DNA of 64,000 bases from Acarospora socialis (GCA_025617375.2 JAMYGW020000002.1:2976001-3040000), one strand, 5' to 3'. Shown: positions 47,525-62,260, counted from the first letter of the stretch. A program made the numbers and translations. Notes: a model not told the origin generated them from the letters alone.

Positions 47525-50500
47525 TCATTTTTTCTCTTCAGATGTTAGTTTTCTAAAGTTTATTTAAGTGAGAGTATATAACAACTTTATCATCAGCAAT
47601 GATGCTTTCTAAAAATTTCAATCATCTAAGAATTGCAAAGAAAATTCAACTCAGTGATAATCTCATCACATTTTTTTGTGAATTCTGTACAACTTACAGT
47701 CTTAATTGTTTTGTTATGATCAGTGAAAGATCAAAATGTAATAAGTGTACTTGCTGCAGTCATTCATGTGTTGCAGTTTTGTGAGAATCTCTTAACAGAA
47801 CTTATTTTTTTCTCTGAAAGAAAATAAATGATGTAAATGCAGCTCTTGATGCTTTTATCATTAAGATGATGCATTTTCAAAAAACTTTAAATCAAACAAA
47901 TTATTGTGCTGCACAAAAGACTGACTGTTTTGTTACTGAACTTGATAATGATAATAATGAAACTGAGAATGAAGATTCTCAAACAATGTCATAACTTATC
48001 AACTCAATGTTGTCATTCTTCTGAATTAATATTGACTTCTTTTTTTAAAATATTAAAGTGTTCTCATACAGTTCTTGAGATTCTCTTTAAGTTCTCAGAT
48101 ATTTTCTGAAATATTGTAATCTTTTTATTTGATGAAATAGTGAACTTTCTCACTAATCATTTTCTTTTTTAAAATGTTCTTAACTTCATATTCTTCATTG
48201 AGTTTGACAGATGTTTCAGTGATTTAAAATGATATGAACTGATCACAGTGCTGTAGCATGAATGCATGAAATACTGAGTGTATTCTCATTTTCTTGAGTA
48301 AGTCTAGTTTATAACTTAATTTCTTAATGTTTCATATGATCTTGAATGATTCAATACTCTTATTCTTCAGCTTCTTGCTTTTTTCTTTAATTTTTATGTT
48401 ATTCATTTTTAAATATATCTTTTCTTCTTCTTCAAATAATTTTGTCTCTATTGTTTGTTCTGTCTGCTGTTCAATTTGTTTTGTCAGATCTCAGTGTAGT
48501 TTTTTCATTTGAGTAATATTTAAAATTACTTTTTGACTCTGTAATTCATGTTCTTTGAAATCTCATCATATCTTCAGATTATAGTCATAATTTACATAAA
48601 AAGATGTTTCTCTCATGATCTTGTTTCTTGTATTGTTGTATGCAAACTGTATCATTAACAACAGTCATACTCAGTCATTCTGACTCTTGTTGACATAATG
48701 TTTTAAGTATGTTTTCACTGTCTAATTCATTCATTTACTCTGTTCATCTATTTGTGAATAATATGCTGTTGACATCTTATGCTTTATCTTGAGTTCTGTT
48801 GTAAATGTTTTTCAAAATTTACTTGTAAATAGTTTGTTTCTGTTAATGATAAATTCTTTTAATAGTCTGTAATTATTAATCAATTCTTGCAGTATGATGT
48901 ATGTCAATACTGATGTCATTGCAGTTTCTCTGAATAAAATAAACATTGTGTACTTGATTAATTTGTTCACTATAATCAATATATTATTGAACTTCACTTC
49001 TCATGCTGAATTCTTTGATGATAATAACTTTGTGATGAAGTTCATGATAACTGACTTTCATGATGCATTTAATGTGTTTAGTTATGTTACTTTGTCATAC
49101 TGTCTATCTTGATTGATCTTGTTTCTTCAGCATGAATTGCACACAGTGATCATTTTAATGACTCAATTTCTAAAATTGCTGATATTGTGTCTTCTCTGCA
49201 CTAAATTCTCTGTGTGTTTAACTCTTAGATGTTTTTTGATCTTGTTGTAATAACATATTTTAATGAGTTTTTTGTTCATCAAGAAAGCTTACTTCATCTT
49301 GTACATTGTTGCTAAGTTCTTTGTGAGAATTTCTCTGTTGTCTTTGCTCAGAATTTCAGTGTATACTATTTGTATGTTTTCATGATTGAGTTGTCTGCTC
49401 AAGATATTCACTTCATTATTCTTATTATTCTTCTTGTAATATATCTGAAATTCATAGTCTGTTAGCTGCTCTGCTCAATGAATCTGTCATTAGTTGAATT
49501 GCTTTGTTGTTGCAAAGTTTCTCAGATTCTTGTAATCTGTGTAGATTTGAATTGACTTGCTTATTTTTACAAAATAAGATCTTCAGTTCTGCAGTACTTT
49601 CACTATTGCAAGAAGTTTCTTATCATGAATCTCATATCTTTTCTTGAGTTCTGATAGCTTTCTAAATTGATATGCTATGAGTTTTGATTGCTCATTCTTG
49701 ATCTGATATAGACATGCATTTACTGTAAAATTTAAAGCATCAGTTTTCAATATCTTTTCACATATTGAATTGAGTATTCTCAGATGTGCTGTTTCACTAA
49801 AACTTTTCTTTAATATGTGAAACACATTCTTCTGCTCTTTATCTCAATGTTATTTTTCACTTTTGTGTGTTAAATGTGTCAGTGATTTCACAATCTTTGC
49901 ATAGTTTGATACAAACTTTCAATAATAGTTCATTAATTCTAGAAAAACCTGTACTTTCTTGATTCTTTTTAATGTTAATTAGTTTCTGACTACTTTTGTC
50001 TTCTTTAAATTCTTCTTAATTTGTTCAGATTGAATTACATAATCTAGAAACTTAACTTTCTTAATTTCAAATCTACTTTTTGATCTCTTTACATACAGAA
50101 CTCTCTTTTTAAGCTTTGTCAGTATCTTACACACATGTTTGTGATGCTTTTTAAGATTTTCTGAGTATATCAGAATATTGTTGAGATATGTGATCACAAA
50201 ATCATTGAGATACTCTCTCAATATATCATTAATTAATCATTAAAAGATAACTGAAGCATTCTTCAGCTCAAATGACATAACAGTATATTTATAATGTTTG
50301 TATCATGTTCAGAATGCTGTTTTTCATTCTTTATCTTCTTTTATTTTAACTCAGTAGTAGGCATTCTTAAGATTTAAGCTTGTGAATCACTTAGTCTTGT
50401 TTAATTGATCTTGCAACTCTTCTATTAATGATAGAGAATAATTATCTTGATAAGTTATCTTGTTGAGTTGTCTGTAATCAACACATAGTTATTTTTTGTC

Positions 50501-52973
50501 ATTCTTCTTTAATACAAACAGAATCAGATATTCTGTTGATGATTTTGATGATTTTATGAATTCTCTTTTGAAATTCTCATCAAGATAAACTCTAACTTTC
50601 TTGAGCTGATTTTTGTTCATTGAATATAACAGCATTCACTTAAATTGCTTTTTATTCAATAACAGTATTTCATGATTTCATGACTTATATTCTGATAAAC
50701 TCATTTCTGATTGTTCAAGAATCTTATATGTGTCTTTAACTGTACATATCTCTTTTATAACTCAATCAATCTTCAGATTCTTTTTGCACAACTAAGACAT
50801 CTTTAGTATTGCATTATATCTGATTGAATTCATAATATTAAATGTTATTTCTTGTGAATTTTCAAGAATCAAGACTTTCACACAGATTTTCTCATCAATT
50901 CTTTCAATGACTTCATTCATCATTTGTATGTTAAATGAACAACACACTCACTGTGTCACTAATCTCAACATATTGACAATCTTACAATTTATAATGTTAC
51001 TGTCTGCTTCAGAATCTATTAATGTGTTGATTTAATGTTTGTCAATCTTAATCTTGATTCATATTCAATGATTATTGTCTTGTCTTTGAAACACTACTAA
51101 CTTCTTATTCTTTAGTCTTGTCAAGAGAGCTTTTCATTTTTTGACTCACTTGATCATTCAGCTTGTCTTTAAAGTTCTTAAAATTATCTTGATTTTCTTC
51201 TGATCATAAAATTTGTATATTTTAAACTGTACTGCTTAATGTGTCTTTCTGAGTGTAGTCAAAATTCATACTGATTGTACTTCATCTGCAACTAACTCTC
51301 AAAGACTTTTACTCTTTGCAGAAATTCAAGTGATATATATTCTTCACTGAAGATTCATCTGTCTTCATTCTGCATGATATATTCTTCAGATAAGTATATC
51401 TCAATCTTGTAACTTTTTGTTTTTCACACAAGAAATTCTGACATCAGTTCTCTGATGACTGTTTGTATGTTTTTTATTAGACTGTTAAATTTCTTACATG
51501 TCTTTGCTTTCTGATTTCAAGTTTCTTGCTTTTTCTTTTACATCATCTTGCAGTTTGATGTCATCTCTTTCTGAACACTTAGATCTTTCTTAATTTTTGC
51601 TTAATACTTTCTTAAAAGTTCTGTCTCAGCATTGTCTGAACTTTCTTTCATGAGTATATTGCTATTGAGAAATATTTATGATTCATCAATCTGAAATTCA
51701 TGATCATCAGTCTCTTCAATGTCATCTTTAAGAGCATTGTCTTCTTTCTCAGCATCAAGAACTTTTTTCTTGATAAGAATAGTTAATTCTTTTTTGTAAA
51801 TTGATTGACTCATCACATCATATCTATTTCTCACATCTTTGCACAGTTTCTGAAATTATCATTTAACTCTGTCTTTAGTACTCATGTGTACTCTGTACAT
51901 GTCATTGTAACAGACTATTTAGTTGAGAATGTTGTGCATTATGTGTGTATTTTTCTTAACTATCACTACAACATTTTTTCTCTTCATCTGAGATCTATTG
52001 CATTCTCAGACAAGATGTTCAGATTTTCTGCAGTTGTAATATGTTCATATCTTGTTTTGTAATATCATCTAAGACTTAATGAATCACTCTGATTGATGTT
52101 CAAACTCTGTTTATTTAGTTTTTTATGACTTCTGATGACATTTTTCAATTATATTGAGGTTTATAGAATTTGTTTTTCTATGTTTTATTAATAAAACATA
52201 TCACTTTGTTCACAGTCAGATGCTTTCTTCTTGATCTTTTATCATAGATCAATATTCTTTTTGTTTCATCTGTCATTTTCATTGACAACTATCAATGTTA
52301 ATACTTAAATTAATCATTCTCTGAAGATTGTCTGATCATTTTGCTTGAACTATTTTGTTTTTAATGAACTTTCTCAACTCACAGTAGTACTGATAGATAA
52401 ATGCTTTATTATTTTATCTGATAAGTACTGCTAACTGCTGAAACTCTGTGACATATACTGTCACTGATTCACTCTGTCACAAGAAATGAACTTATTTCTC
52501 TGCTGCTCTTTCTTTGTTAATTACTTTAAAGACTTTTCTTAGCTCTTTCTTAAACTGTTCATAGTCATTGAACATTGACTTCATGTTAGTGTTGCATTCT
52601 TCATACTTCTTTTCTAGAAACTTGTGCAGCTTGAGATCAACTCAATTGAAGACTGCATTCACAAGATAGATTGTTGCAAACAGTGTCTTTTCTTGATCAA
52701 TTTGAAACTTTAATTGATTAAATTCAATATACAGATCAAACTTAGTTACAAAAACTTACAGCTTTTCTCATATCAAAGATATTCAGTATCTGTATCTTAG
52801 ATGCACTCAGAGATAGTTGTATTGCTTGAGTTAACATCATTATTAATTGTGTCATCATTCTATCTGAAGTAAATGATAAAGATGAGTTTGTTTAAGCTTG
52901 TTTCAAGAACAAGATTGAGACATTCTTCTGTGTGTCAGACATTATACTCATTATATTGTAAAAGTGTTCAAAG

Positions 52974-53334
52974 TGTAACATTCTAATCTAAACTTTCTTG
53001 AATATGTAAAGCTAAAAGTTTGTGCTTATTAATATAACAGCTGGTCTGAAACAGTTCTGATCTTTAACTTTTAGATTGTTATTTAAGTTGAACATGATCA
53101 TTTTTATAAGAAAATTGATTCTACTATATAGAACAAGCTTATTGTCTTTGCATTGAGTATTCTTGATGTCTTGATGTCTTGATATTGAGAAATTGAGCTT
53201 TCAACTTGTTTACTCATCATTGAGTCATTGCATCATTATGTAACTATCACTTAGCAGTTCTCTCTGTACACACTTCAGGTGAATTTCTGATCATAAACTT
53301 ATAAGTTTCTTTCTCTTCAGATATGATCATAATA
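52974..53334 (-). repeat. LTR of the nested gypsy (5' LTR)
   Basis: 361 bases, TGTAACATTC...GATCATAATA on the plus strand. It keeps two GG dinucleotides (CTGGTC near 53,043 and CAGGTG near 53,280), rare survivors in this AT-rich tract. Confidence 0.87.
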
Positions 53335-54039
53335 TTTTTTAACTAATTAAAACTTTTTGTTTAAATTCAATCACACTTAACTAACTCAGAAATTAGAAGT
53401 CATCAAAGATTTCTACACTCACATAATAAATTGCAACATATTCTTTATATAAGTGCACAACACTACAGATCAATCAGTGAAGTTATTCAGATATAGTTGA
53501 CTTGAAATTCTCTTCAAATATAAAGAAGAGAAATGCTATCAGATTGATGTTAATCATCATATTTTAGTCATTAACACTGTCAAATTCATGATCAAGTATA
53601 AAGAAATGAATCAGCTGCAGCAAAGATCAATACTAAATGAGTGAGAGTTAAAAACATCAAATGAAATTATTATCTATAATGACAAACTCATCATCAAAAA
53701 GCTGATGCAAGTAGTGAACAAATATTTTAAACTATGAGAAGAAAAGAGAATCACTGTGAACATATTAAAAGCAGAATACATGTTTATTTCTTTAAGAGCA
53801 GAATGAAAAAATGAAAAAACAGCTGCTTAAATATACTCTTTAAGTTACAAAAATTACACAGTAGTGAATAAGAAGTTTAATAAACTTCATATTCAAGAAA
53901 AGATGTTCTGAATGCAACAGTTAACTTAGTTTGACTACTCAGTCTTTGTAATATGATAAGATATTCAAAAGAACATGAAAATCACACAGAAAGATTATGT
54001 AGTGATAAATATTCATGAATTAAACAAAATCAGTCAAAC

Positions 54040-54259
54040 TATTGAATTTATTGAAAGATAAAAAGAATACTTGTGCTATACTGCTGACTAACTGTCTATT
54101 TAGTGAAACATACATCATTAACTTAACTGTGATCAACATAAATTGTAAAGATTGTCTATTCACATACTCTGTCATGCAGACTATATGAATAATGAGTAAT
54201 CTTTGATATTAGTCTCAACTAAGATTATGAAAGCAGTTAGAACACTGCACTTCTCAACA
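54040..54259 (-). repeat. LTR of Copia-1 (3' LTR)
   Basis: 220 bases. On the minus strand it begins TGTTGAGAAG and ends TTCAATA. By my count 23 positions differ from the partner LTR, all transitions, with no indel. Confidence 0.9.
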
Positions 54260-57200
54260 GTTTTACTTGATGATACTGCATTTATTGACTTTCACTAACA
54301 GTAAATTTCAGTTGTTCAACAAAGTGCTTAAAGATTCATTTAAATAAAAACTTAATTAGTTCATCAGTCATCATGTCTTAACTGAGCACAAAGTTTACAT
54401 TAATTTGATTTCACTTGTGCAGATCATGAATATAATGATAGACAATGTTGATGTGCTTTGATCACTTATACACATATGCATTTTTAATCAAAATCAAAAC
54501 AATCTGATTGTCTTTCTTGAGCTGAAGAAATGAGACTGCTTGATGAGCTTCATTTTTCTTGATGTTCATACAGTATGAATTGTCTTCAAGATACTTATCT
54601 ATATTCATGTTTTGCAGCATCTGTATAAGTTAAATCTCAGTTTTTATACATATTGACATAATTATGTATTCAGTCTTTGTGATTGAAATGACAACAGATT
54701 TCTGCTTTTGACTTATTTATAATACTGATTTATTTTTAAGCATGTACACATGTTTCAGAATTAACTTTTGATCTTGTTTGTCTGATGCATAGTTGAAATC
54801 AAAGTATTTAAGCATGACTTAACTCTCACTGAACTCATACACAATGTCAAAATTGATGATTAATCTCACATATTGCAGCAGTTTCTTAAGTGCATGTTCA
54901 TGATGTTCTGCAAAATCACTAAAATACTGACTTAATTGATTTAGAACAAAGATGATATCTGATTGAGTATGAATTACTGTGTACATTAGATTTTTAATTG
55001 CATATTGATACTGTCTTTAATCTATTCTTTGATCAGCTGAATTGATGAAATGAAGAACATCATATTTATTAAGTAAAATCATTGTGATCTTGTGCTTATT
55101 GAATTACATATAAAGATCTTTCAGCATCTTGTTTACATAATAAGTTTGATTCAGATGTAGAATTCTTCTCTTGTAATTGTGTATAATTTGTATATCAAGA
55201 ATTTTCTGTGTCTTTCTTAAGTTCTTAACTTTGAACATCTTCACAAGAATTTTCTTAAATCAGAAAACATGTGTTAGATTTACTGAGACTACAATTATAT
55301 TATTTACATAAAGAAGCAGCATGATTCTTTTGATGCTGTGAATAAGAAGACATAAATTAATGTTGCTTTAATGAAAGTTTAGTTTGTGCAGATCAGTGAT
55401 GCATTACTTATGTCAGTTTTGCATGATTTACTTCAGATCATAAAGACTACACAGTATATACAGTGCACAGTCAAATGCAATTTGAACTTCAGAAGAAGCT
55501 GTTATGTAGATGATTTTTTTAAGAAAGAATTTTGTGAAGACATTGTTAATGTCTACTTGATGACATTCAAGATTCTCAAGAACAATGATGACAAAAAAGA
55601 CTTAAAGAGTGTTGAACTTAACTGTAAATGTAAAGATATTCTCATAATCAATGTCATATATCTGTGAAAAATCTCTCATCATAACTTTTGTCTTAAACTT
55701 GTTCAGAGATTCATCAATATTCAGTTTAAATTTGAATATTTATTTACTGATCATTATATTTGTATTCTTTAATGACATAATCTCTTCTTATGTTCTGTTG
55801 ACTGTTAGAGTCATTAATTTTGCATAAATAACATTCTTTTACATTTTTTCTCAAACTGAGTCTCTCACTGCTTCAGTGTAGATGACAGATGTAAAAATGT
55901 CAAATTTAATGTTCTTAATATTTTTTTCATCATCTACAGTGAATGTTGTGAATATCAGCATAGTTCATGATATCTTAATTATAAATTTATTGAAGTCTTC
56001 ATTGTTGCTGTTTTGTTTTCTCTTTGAAATCTTAATGTGCAAGAATGTTTTAACTTTCTTAGTTAAAATATTCAGTGCTTTGCTGACAGAAACTTCAATA
56101 TGTAAAAACTGCTTAATCTCACTCTGTTTACTTGTCTGTAATCTGTTTAAGTTGATTATGACTGATTTATTCATTATATGAATGTCTGATGAGAATGTAT
56201 TAAGATTATTTGTAGTTAATTTAAATTCTTCTTTATCATCTAAACTCATAAATCTGAATCTATGAGTTTGCTCAGAGACAGTAGACAGAGTTGTAAATGC
56301 TGTGAAATTCATGATGACTACATTTTTTCATAATTATTCAACTGATTTTTGTTCAGACAGAATGTTCAATGTTTGTCTTTACAGTTTAAGATCAACATTG
56401 TTTTTCTTCTCATTCTTGACAAACTTTACAGCATAACTCTTAATGATCTATTTAAGATCTGAAACTTAAAGCAGATACTGTTTTGTGATTTTATCTGCAT
56501 AATTCATGAAGATTTTCACTTATTCTTAATTCATAAACTTGTTCTGTCTGTTCTTTGACAACAATTTGAGATCAACATAGAAGTAGCACTTGCAATCTCA
56601 GATATAAATGTAATTAATGAATGACTGCACATCAGTAAAGATTTTCTTCAAAGTTATTTGTTTATTGTTGATCAAGAAATCAGTTGCTGTTCAGTTGTGA
56701 AGATAGACATCTGTTTATACTATCTTTACTTAAAATTTTATTGAAAGTTCTGTCTTTTTAATCATGATGCACACTGAATTCTCAGTGATACAGATGACTC
56801 TTTCAGCAATATTATTCTGAATAAACATGTAAAACACAATGTACTGCAGTGTAATGTTAAAAAATCTGTATCAGTCATTCAGAATTAATCTTAACTCTGT
56901 AATATTGTCACTTTATACAGTAAGCACTTTTGTGTTGATCTGAAGCTCAATCTTTAATTGTTACTTTTGCAGTTTCTGTAAAACATTATTGCATTACTTC
57001 AGCAATATTGTTTATGTCTTTCAAGAATAGTTGTTCACAATCTTCAGAAAGTACTGATGTCTGATAAATGACAGAAATAAAAAATTACATATATCAATGA
57101 AAATCAGAACAAGAATGTTGATCTTTTTCTTGCTTATATTGTGTTTTTACTGATTAACAAACTTAATAAAAGCACAAACTTCACAGATGTTCTTCTTATC

Positions 57201-59271
57201 TTCAGCAATGAGAATTGACTTCTTAAGAGTTGTAACTTTGTGAAGATCATGAAGTTTTGTGAAATTAAAATGAACAAATTATCAATGTCACAGCTTGTAG
57301 ATTTTAATCTTCTCACTTGAGAATAAAGTATCAACAGAAAATAAGATGTCAACAAAGCTTAATGAGTCAGTCTGCATCTGAGAATTCACATTTGATACTG
57401 TAACTGAAAGAGTTATCTTTAAATTGAATAATATGTGTATAACAGATAACAGAACAAACTTATTCAGTTTTTTCACAATATATTTAACTATGTAGACACT
57501 GTTCTGCTTGAATGCTTTTATTATGACATTGTTATGTTTATTTTACATATAAAGACTGTGTTGATCAAAGCTTTTCTGCAATTTCATTTTACACATTCAC
57601 TTTTCTGACAGAAGATTAACTTTTAGTTTAAATATATAGAGTGTTGAATTCAGATTCATAAAGTTTCTAAATTTGTTTTATATGACTGCAACTTCACAGT
57701 AGTGTGAGTATAAGTGTTTTTTCTTAACTTTGATTTGTTAACATCATATGTGTATTAAGAGATCACTGAAGAGTTAACATTGATTAGTTATGTGTATAAA
57801 GTATTCAGAGTTTGCAACTCATTCAGAGCTGAATATCTTATTGATAACTTTCTTAAACAGAATGACAATCTCATCATCTTTCTCTGTATCAGACTTAGAT
57901 GAGAATGAGTCATTGTTTTTCTCAGTCTCAGCATTGAAAACTTTATGCTTTCTGTTTTTGTGCTTAAATCTTATTTTGTCTTTATGATGTGAGTTGTCTG
58001 CAAATAATTTGTCTAACTTTCTGACTGACTTAACTGTGATTGAAACAAATAACTTTCTTAACTCAATGTTTTTATGAGCAGCAGAAAGATATTTACAATC
58101 TTAAATGTAATGAAAATTATGACAGAGAAGATATTTAACTAATTTACACTGAAAAGAGTGATCATTGTCAGAGCTTGACAATCTTCAATAATGATATCTC
58201 ACATCATGTTGATATAAGTATATCAGATTTTTCTCTTTGTGTTAATCTGCTTACAAAACAGTTTTAATAGTTTTTAATTGTATTTTCTTCTTTTAAAGCT
58301 TCTGCAGATCTCTCTTGATGTTTAAGATGTTTTAAGTGTTGATTGTGTTGTAAATCATTATGTAGTTTTCAGATAATGCTTAAAGAAGTGTTTAAATTAT
58401 TGTTTAGACTTAAATAGATCAGTTATATTGAACTAAGTGATCACAATCTTTCTGTCAAGTTTGCTGAGATGTGTTTATACTTCATTAATAAATACATTTG
58501 TCAACATTCTGTATTCAATAAACTTTATTAAATATTGTTTTTTAATGATCTGCAGCTTCTTTCTGTATTTGAACTTTAAGATATTTTAAGTATTCTTTGC
58601 ATTAATTTTGTCTGCAATGTACTTCTGATCATCTGCACTGATATAGATAATGAGTTAGTACAGAGTTTTTACATCAGATTTCTGACTTCTGAAATTAAGA
58701 TTGCTGAAAAAAAAGAAGAAGTTATTAGCTGAAGTGTCAACTGCTGAAATCTCAATGATGTATTATAAATCTTTGTTTATCAGTCATCTTCTCATGAAAA
58801 TAAATCATTGATTGCAGTTCTTGCAACTAAGCATTGAAATGAGTTGCTGCTTTATGAAAGAGTTGTTGAAGTTTATGATGTAACTTGTGATGATAGTTGA
58901 CATGTAGTATAAGAAATGAATAAATTAATGTAATAAGATGTACAAGAAAAAGATAATGTAAATAAGAGAAAGAATATGTTTGTGTGTGTACTTGTTTCAC
59001 TCAATCATTGAGCATCATATCAAGTTGTCAGTATGTCTCATTTTGCTCAATCTTTAAGCTCTGTATTAAGTGTCAAGAGTGTTATTTTGCTCAATCTTTA
59101 AGTTCTGTATTGACTGTCAAGAGATATTGTTTTACTCAATCTTAAAACTCTGTATTGATGATCAGTAATGTTTGTTTTGTTCAATCTTTGAGTTCTCATA
59201 TCAAGCTGTCAAGACACTAAAACAGTATACACTTTCTTTAAGAAGCTTCTTGCTAATCTGAGCTTATAATT

Positions 59272-59491
59272 TATTGAATTTATTGAAAGATAAAAAGAAT
59301 ACTCATGTTATACTGCTAACTAACTGTTTATCTAGTGAAATGTACATCATTAATTTGACTGTGATCAATATAAATTGTAAAGATTGTCTATTCACATACT
59401 CTGTCATGCAGACTATATAAGTAATGAGTAACTTCTGATGTTAATTTCAACTAAAACTATGAAAGCAGCTAGAACACTACACTTCTCAACA
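59272..59491 (-). repeat. LTR of Copia-1 (5' LTR)
   Basis: 220 bases, partner of 54,040-54,259, with identical ends. It is immediately followed on the plus strand by the CAAAC duplication and the resumed gypsy sequence. Confidence 0.9.
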
Positions 59492-62260
59492 CAAACAAAT
59501 ATCTACTCAATGTCACTACAGACTGATATCACTGCTGCAGTACAAAAGAGTAAATATATTAGCACAGTAAATATCATCAGTTTTTTTCATCAGTAATTTG
59601 TGAAATCAGAGAATCAAAGTAAGCTGACAGTAGTATTACATTGTGATCAAGAACAATATTATGTCACTATTATGAAATACAAAAACTCATCATTATATAT
59701 ACAGCAACAGATGAATAGAATTCTTCAGTCTTTTTGTGCATTCATCAGAGTATATGTAAACAACATTGTTATTTTTTTCAAAAGTCTGAAAGAACATCTG
59801 AATCATCTATGTCAAATCTTTGACTTTCTCAATGACTTAAATATCACACTCAACTCAGTCAAGTCATATCTGAAATATTCAAGCATGATTCTTCTGAGAC
59901 AACAAGTAGATGTTTTTGACTTAATTACAGCAGAGAAAAAACTTGAAGCTATTACAAAACTAACTTTTTCTTATACACTAAAGAATCTGAAAACTTACTT
60001 AAAAATGACAGAATGATTACAGAATTATATATTTTACTATATTTAAGTCATAGAATTACTGCAGTAAAGAAAGACACTATTATTAAAGAATTCTCTGCAG
60101 AAAGATTAGTCATGAAAGAATTTTGCTAAAAAAAAAAACAGTGAATAAATCAAGCAACAGAGAGCTAAAAACATTTTGATATTTACAGCAGATATTCAGT
60201 CAATTAAGTTAGTTGATTCACTTTAATCATGAGTGAAGACTATATATCAATGTGAATGCATTCAAAGCTTATAAGTTCAAAATGATAATGTATCATGTAA
60301 AAAAAGACTCAATTAATTCAGAGAATATTAAGAAGAATGAAATACAGTCTATAATGTTCTTAAACAAAACACTGAGCTCAGCAGAATGACAGTACTGATC
60401 TATGAAGCTTGAAGTTGTTGATCTGATCTGAATCATTTACAAGATTAGACACATAATAGATTCAACAACAAAATTAATCATCATCATTCACACTGATCAC
60501 ATCATCTCAACATTAATAGTTAAACAAATCTTACTATCATCATTCAATATCAATAAGCTGAACTTAAGACTCATATATGTCTTTCAGTACTTGTTTCAAT
60601 TCAAACTGAATATTTAATACAAGATTAACAAAATCAACATAGTACTCAATGCTCTATTCTATCTGACTCAACAATATTAGAAATGAAGTACAGAAGAATT
60701 ACTGAAAGAAGTGTATATTATGACAGTAGTTTTGCTGAAACTAGTATCTGATTTTAAGACTGAACTTCTCATGATGCATTAAAAAGATAAGACTTTCATG
60801 AATATTCAAGATATAATGCTGAAATGAAAGAATTCACACAATATTACTGATAAAATATCTTTTCACATTCATGATGATCTGCTTTACTACATTAATGAAT
60901 TCTTTGAGAAGTTATGTGTGTTTAAAGAAATGAAGAAGCATATTTTTTAAATGACACACAATGATTAGTTACACACTGAGTTTCATCATAACTATTTTCA
61001 ATTAAATGAGCTGTACATTAAAAACTTATTCACCAAGCTGAAGACATACATTTGACATTGTTACTCATGTTTATTGAATCAAATCAAGAAACATCAATCT
61101 TATAAGAAAATAAGATTCATTCTGACATCAGCAATGTCTTTTGACACAGTTACAATGAACTTTGTAGTGATTATGTCACTTAGATCTCAGAAGTTTGATG
61201 TTTTACTAACAGTCACAGATAAATTTTTCAAAAAAGTAAAATTAATTTCTGAGAAGATCATCTACACAGTTTTAAATTGAGTTCAATCTTATCTTGCAAT
61301 CATCACTGACTGAGATCTATCACACACAATAATTTCAGACTGCAATGTTAAATTTATGTTAACTTTTTGACAAACAACTTTTCATCATCTCAGAATTAAG
61401 CTTCTAGTCTCAACAGCTTATCATTTACAAATCAATGATCAATTTAAAAGAACAAATCAGACAATGAAGATAGCACTACATTTCTTGATAACAAAACAAA
61501 ATCTTAAGAATTAAATAACAGTTTTATCAGTCTTACAAATATCTTTAAACAACTTATTAAATCAGACTACAGAACAAACATCAAATAAGATAATTTATGA
61601 TTTCAAGCTTCAAGAAGATCTTAACATACTAAATAACAATGTTGTCTCTATCAGTTTAGTGAAAACAAGACAGATTTATCACAAGAAAGTGAAAGAAAGT
61701 ATCATCTGAGTCAGTATGAAGATCAAGTTACTTTACAATCAACATCATCATAAAATGAACATTCAATCAGAATCTAGAATTTTTCTGCAGTTGCATCATG
61801 AATATACTCTATATAACATGAAGAATAGAAAATTCTTCAATTAATGAGTTAATCTTCTTGTTGTTAAAGAAAAAATAAAGAGTTTGATGTATCATCTGAA
61901 GTTATTATCTAACTGAAAAATTCATTCAGTGATATTGATTATTCAGTTAAAATCAGTTTCAACAGAAAAGAATCTCTGAAAGAGACTGATTTCAGATTAT
62001 TGTGATTCAGTAAAGACTGAGAATGATATTGTGAATTTAAAATCATATGAGATTGAGAAGATTCTAAAGAAACAAATTCAGAAAACATGAGAATATCTCA
62101 AAATCAAATATCTTGTTCAATGATTAGATTGAAAATCTGAATAAAATGAATAAATTAATAAAAAACACCTGAATTAAATACAAGAACTGATTCAGAAGTT
62201 CACTCAAGCACAATAGTGTAGTTTAATCATGCAAAGACTCTATTCTTATTAAATATATGT

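Larger units (their letters stand above)
47164..53334 (-). mobile_element. Second Ty3/gypsy element nested in the outer gypsy
   Basis: A full-span element of 6,171 bases on the minus strand with two 361-base LTRs. On the minus strand, recognisable gypsy parts are gag at about 51,300-52,900, reverse transcriptase (fragment at 50,221-49,979 with FVITYLNNILIYSEN), RNase H (49,825-49,583 with YEIHDKKLLAIVK) and integrase towards 48,500. Flanks are TCTTT (47,159-47,163) and TTTTT (53,335-53,339), a 5-base duplication with one transition. It is a different gypsy family from the outer one, structurally whole but RIP-type mutated with many breaks. Confidence 0.87.
54040..59491 (-). mobile_element. 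Ty1/Copia element inserted in the outer gypsy (Copia-1)
   Basis: A full-span element of 5,452 bases on the minus strand with two 220-base LTRs and a perfect 5-base target duplication CAAAC (54,035-54,039 and 59,492-59,496). Gag with a His/Cys region, integrase and reverse transcriptase/RNase H follow in Copia order on the minus strand. It is the same family as the partial copy at 5,300-9,156. It lies within the reverse transcriptase region of the outer gypsy. It looks structurally whole; the internal region is RIP-type mutated with many breaks. Confidence 0.9.
38330..62260 (+). mobile_element. Ty3/gypsy fossil, split by three nested LTR elements
   Basis: An outer plus-strand gypsy element, RIP-type mutated and broken in many places. 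Its parts lie in order in four blocks: leader and gag at 38,330-41,205, the protease region at 46,445-47,163, the first part of reverse transcriptase at 53,335-54,039, and the rest of reverse transcriptase, RNase H, integrase and a chromodomain-like tail from 59,492 to about 62,260. The separators are the elements at 41,206-46,444, 47,164-53,334 and 54,040-59,491. Removing those 16.9 kb leaves about 7 kb, a normal gypsy size. I could not identify its own LTRs, so both outer ends are approximate. The family is the chromodomain-bearing gypsy type common in Pezizomycotina. Confidence 0.8.

Noticed and set aside
55386-56181. Plus-strand open frames of 93 and 99 residues
   Set aside because: They are antisense to the minus-strand Copia-1 coding region and match the antisense of the plus-strand copy at 7,025-7,724.
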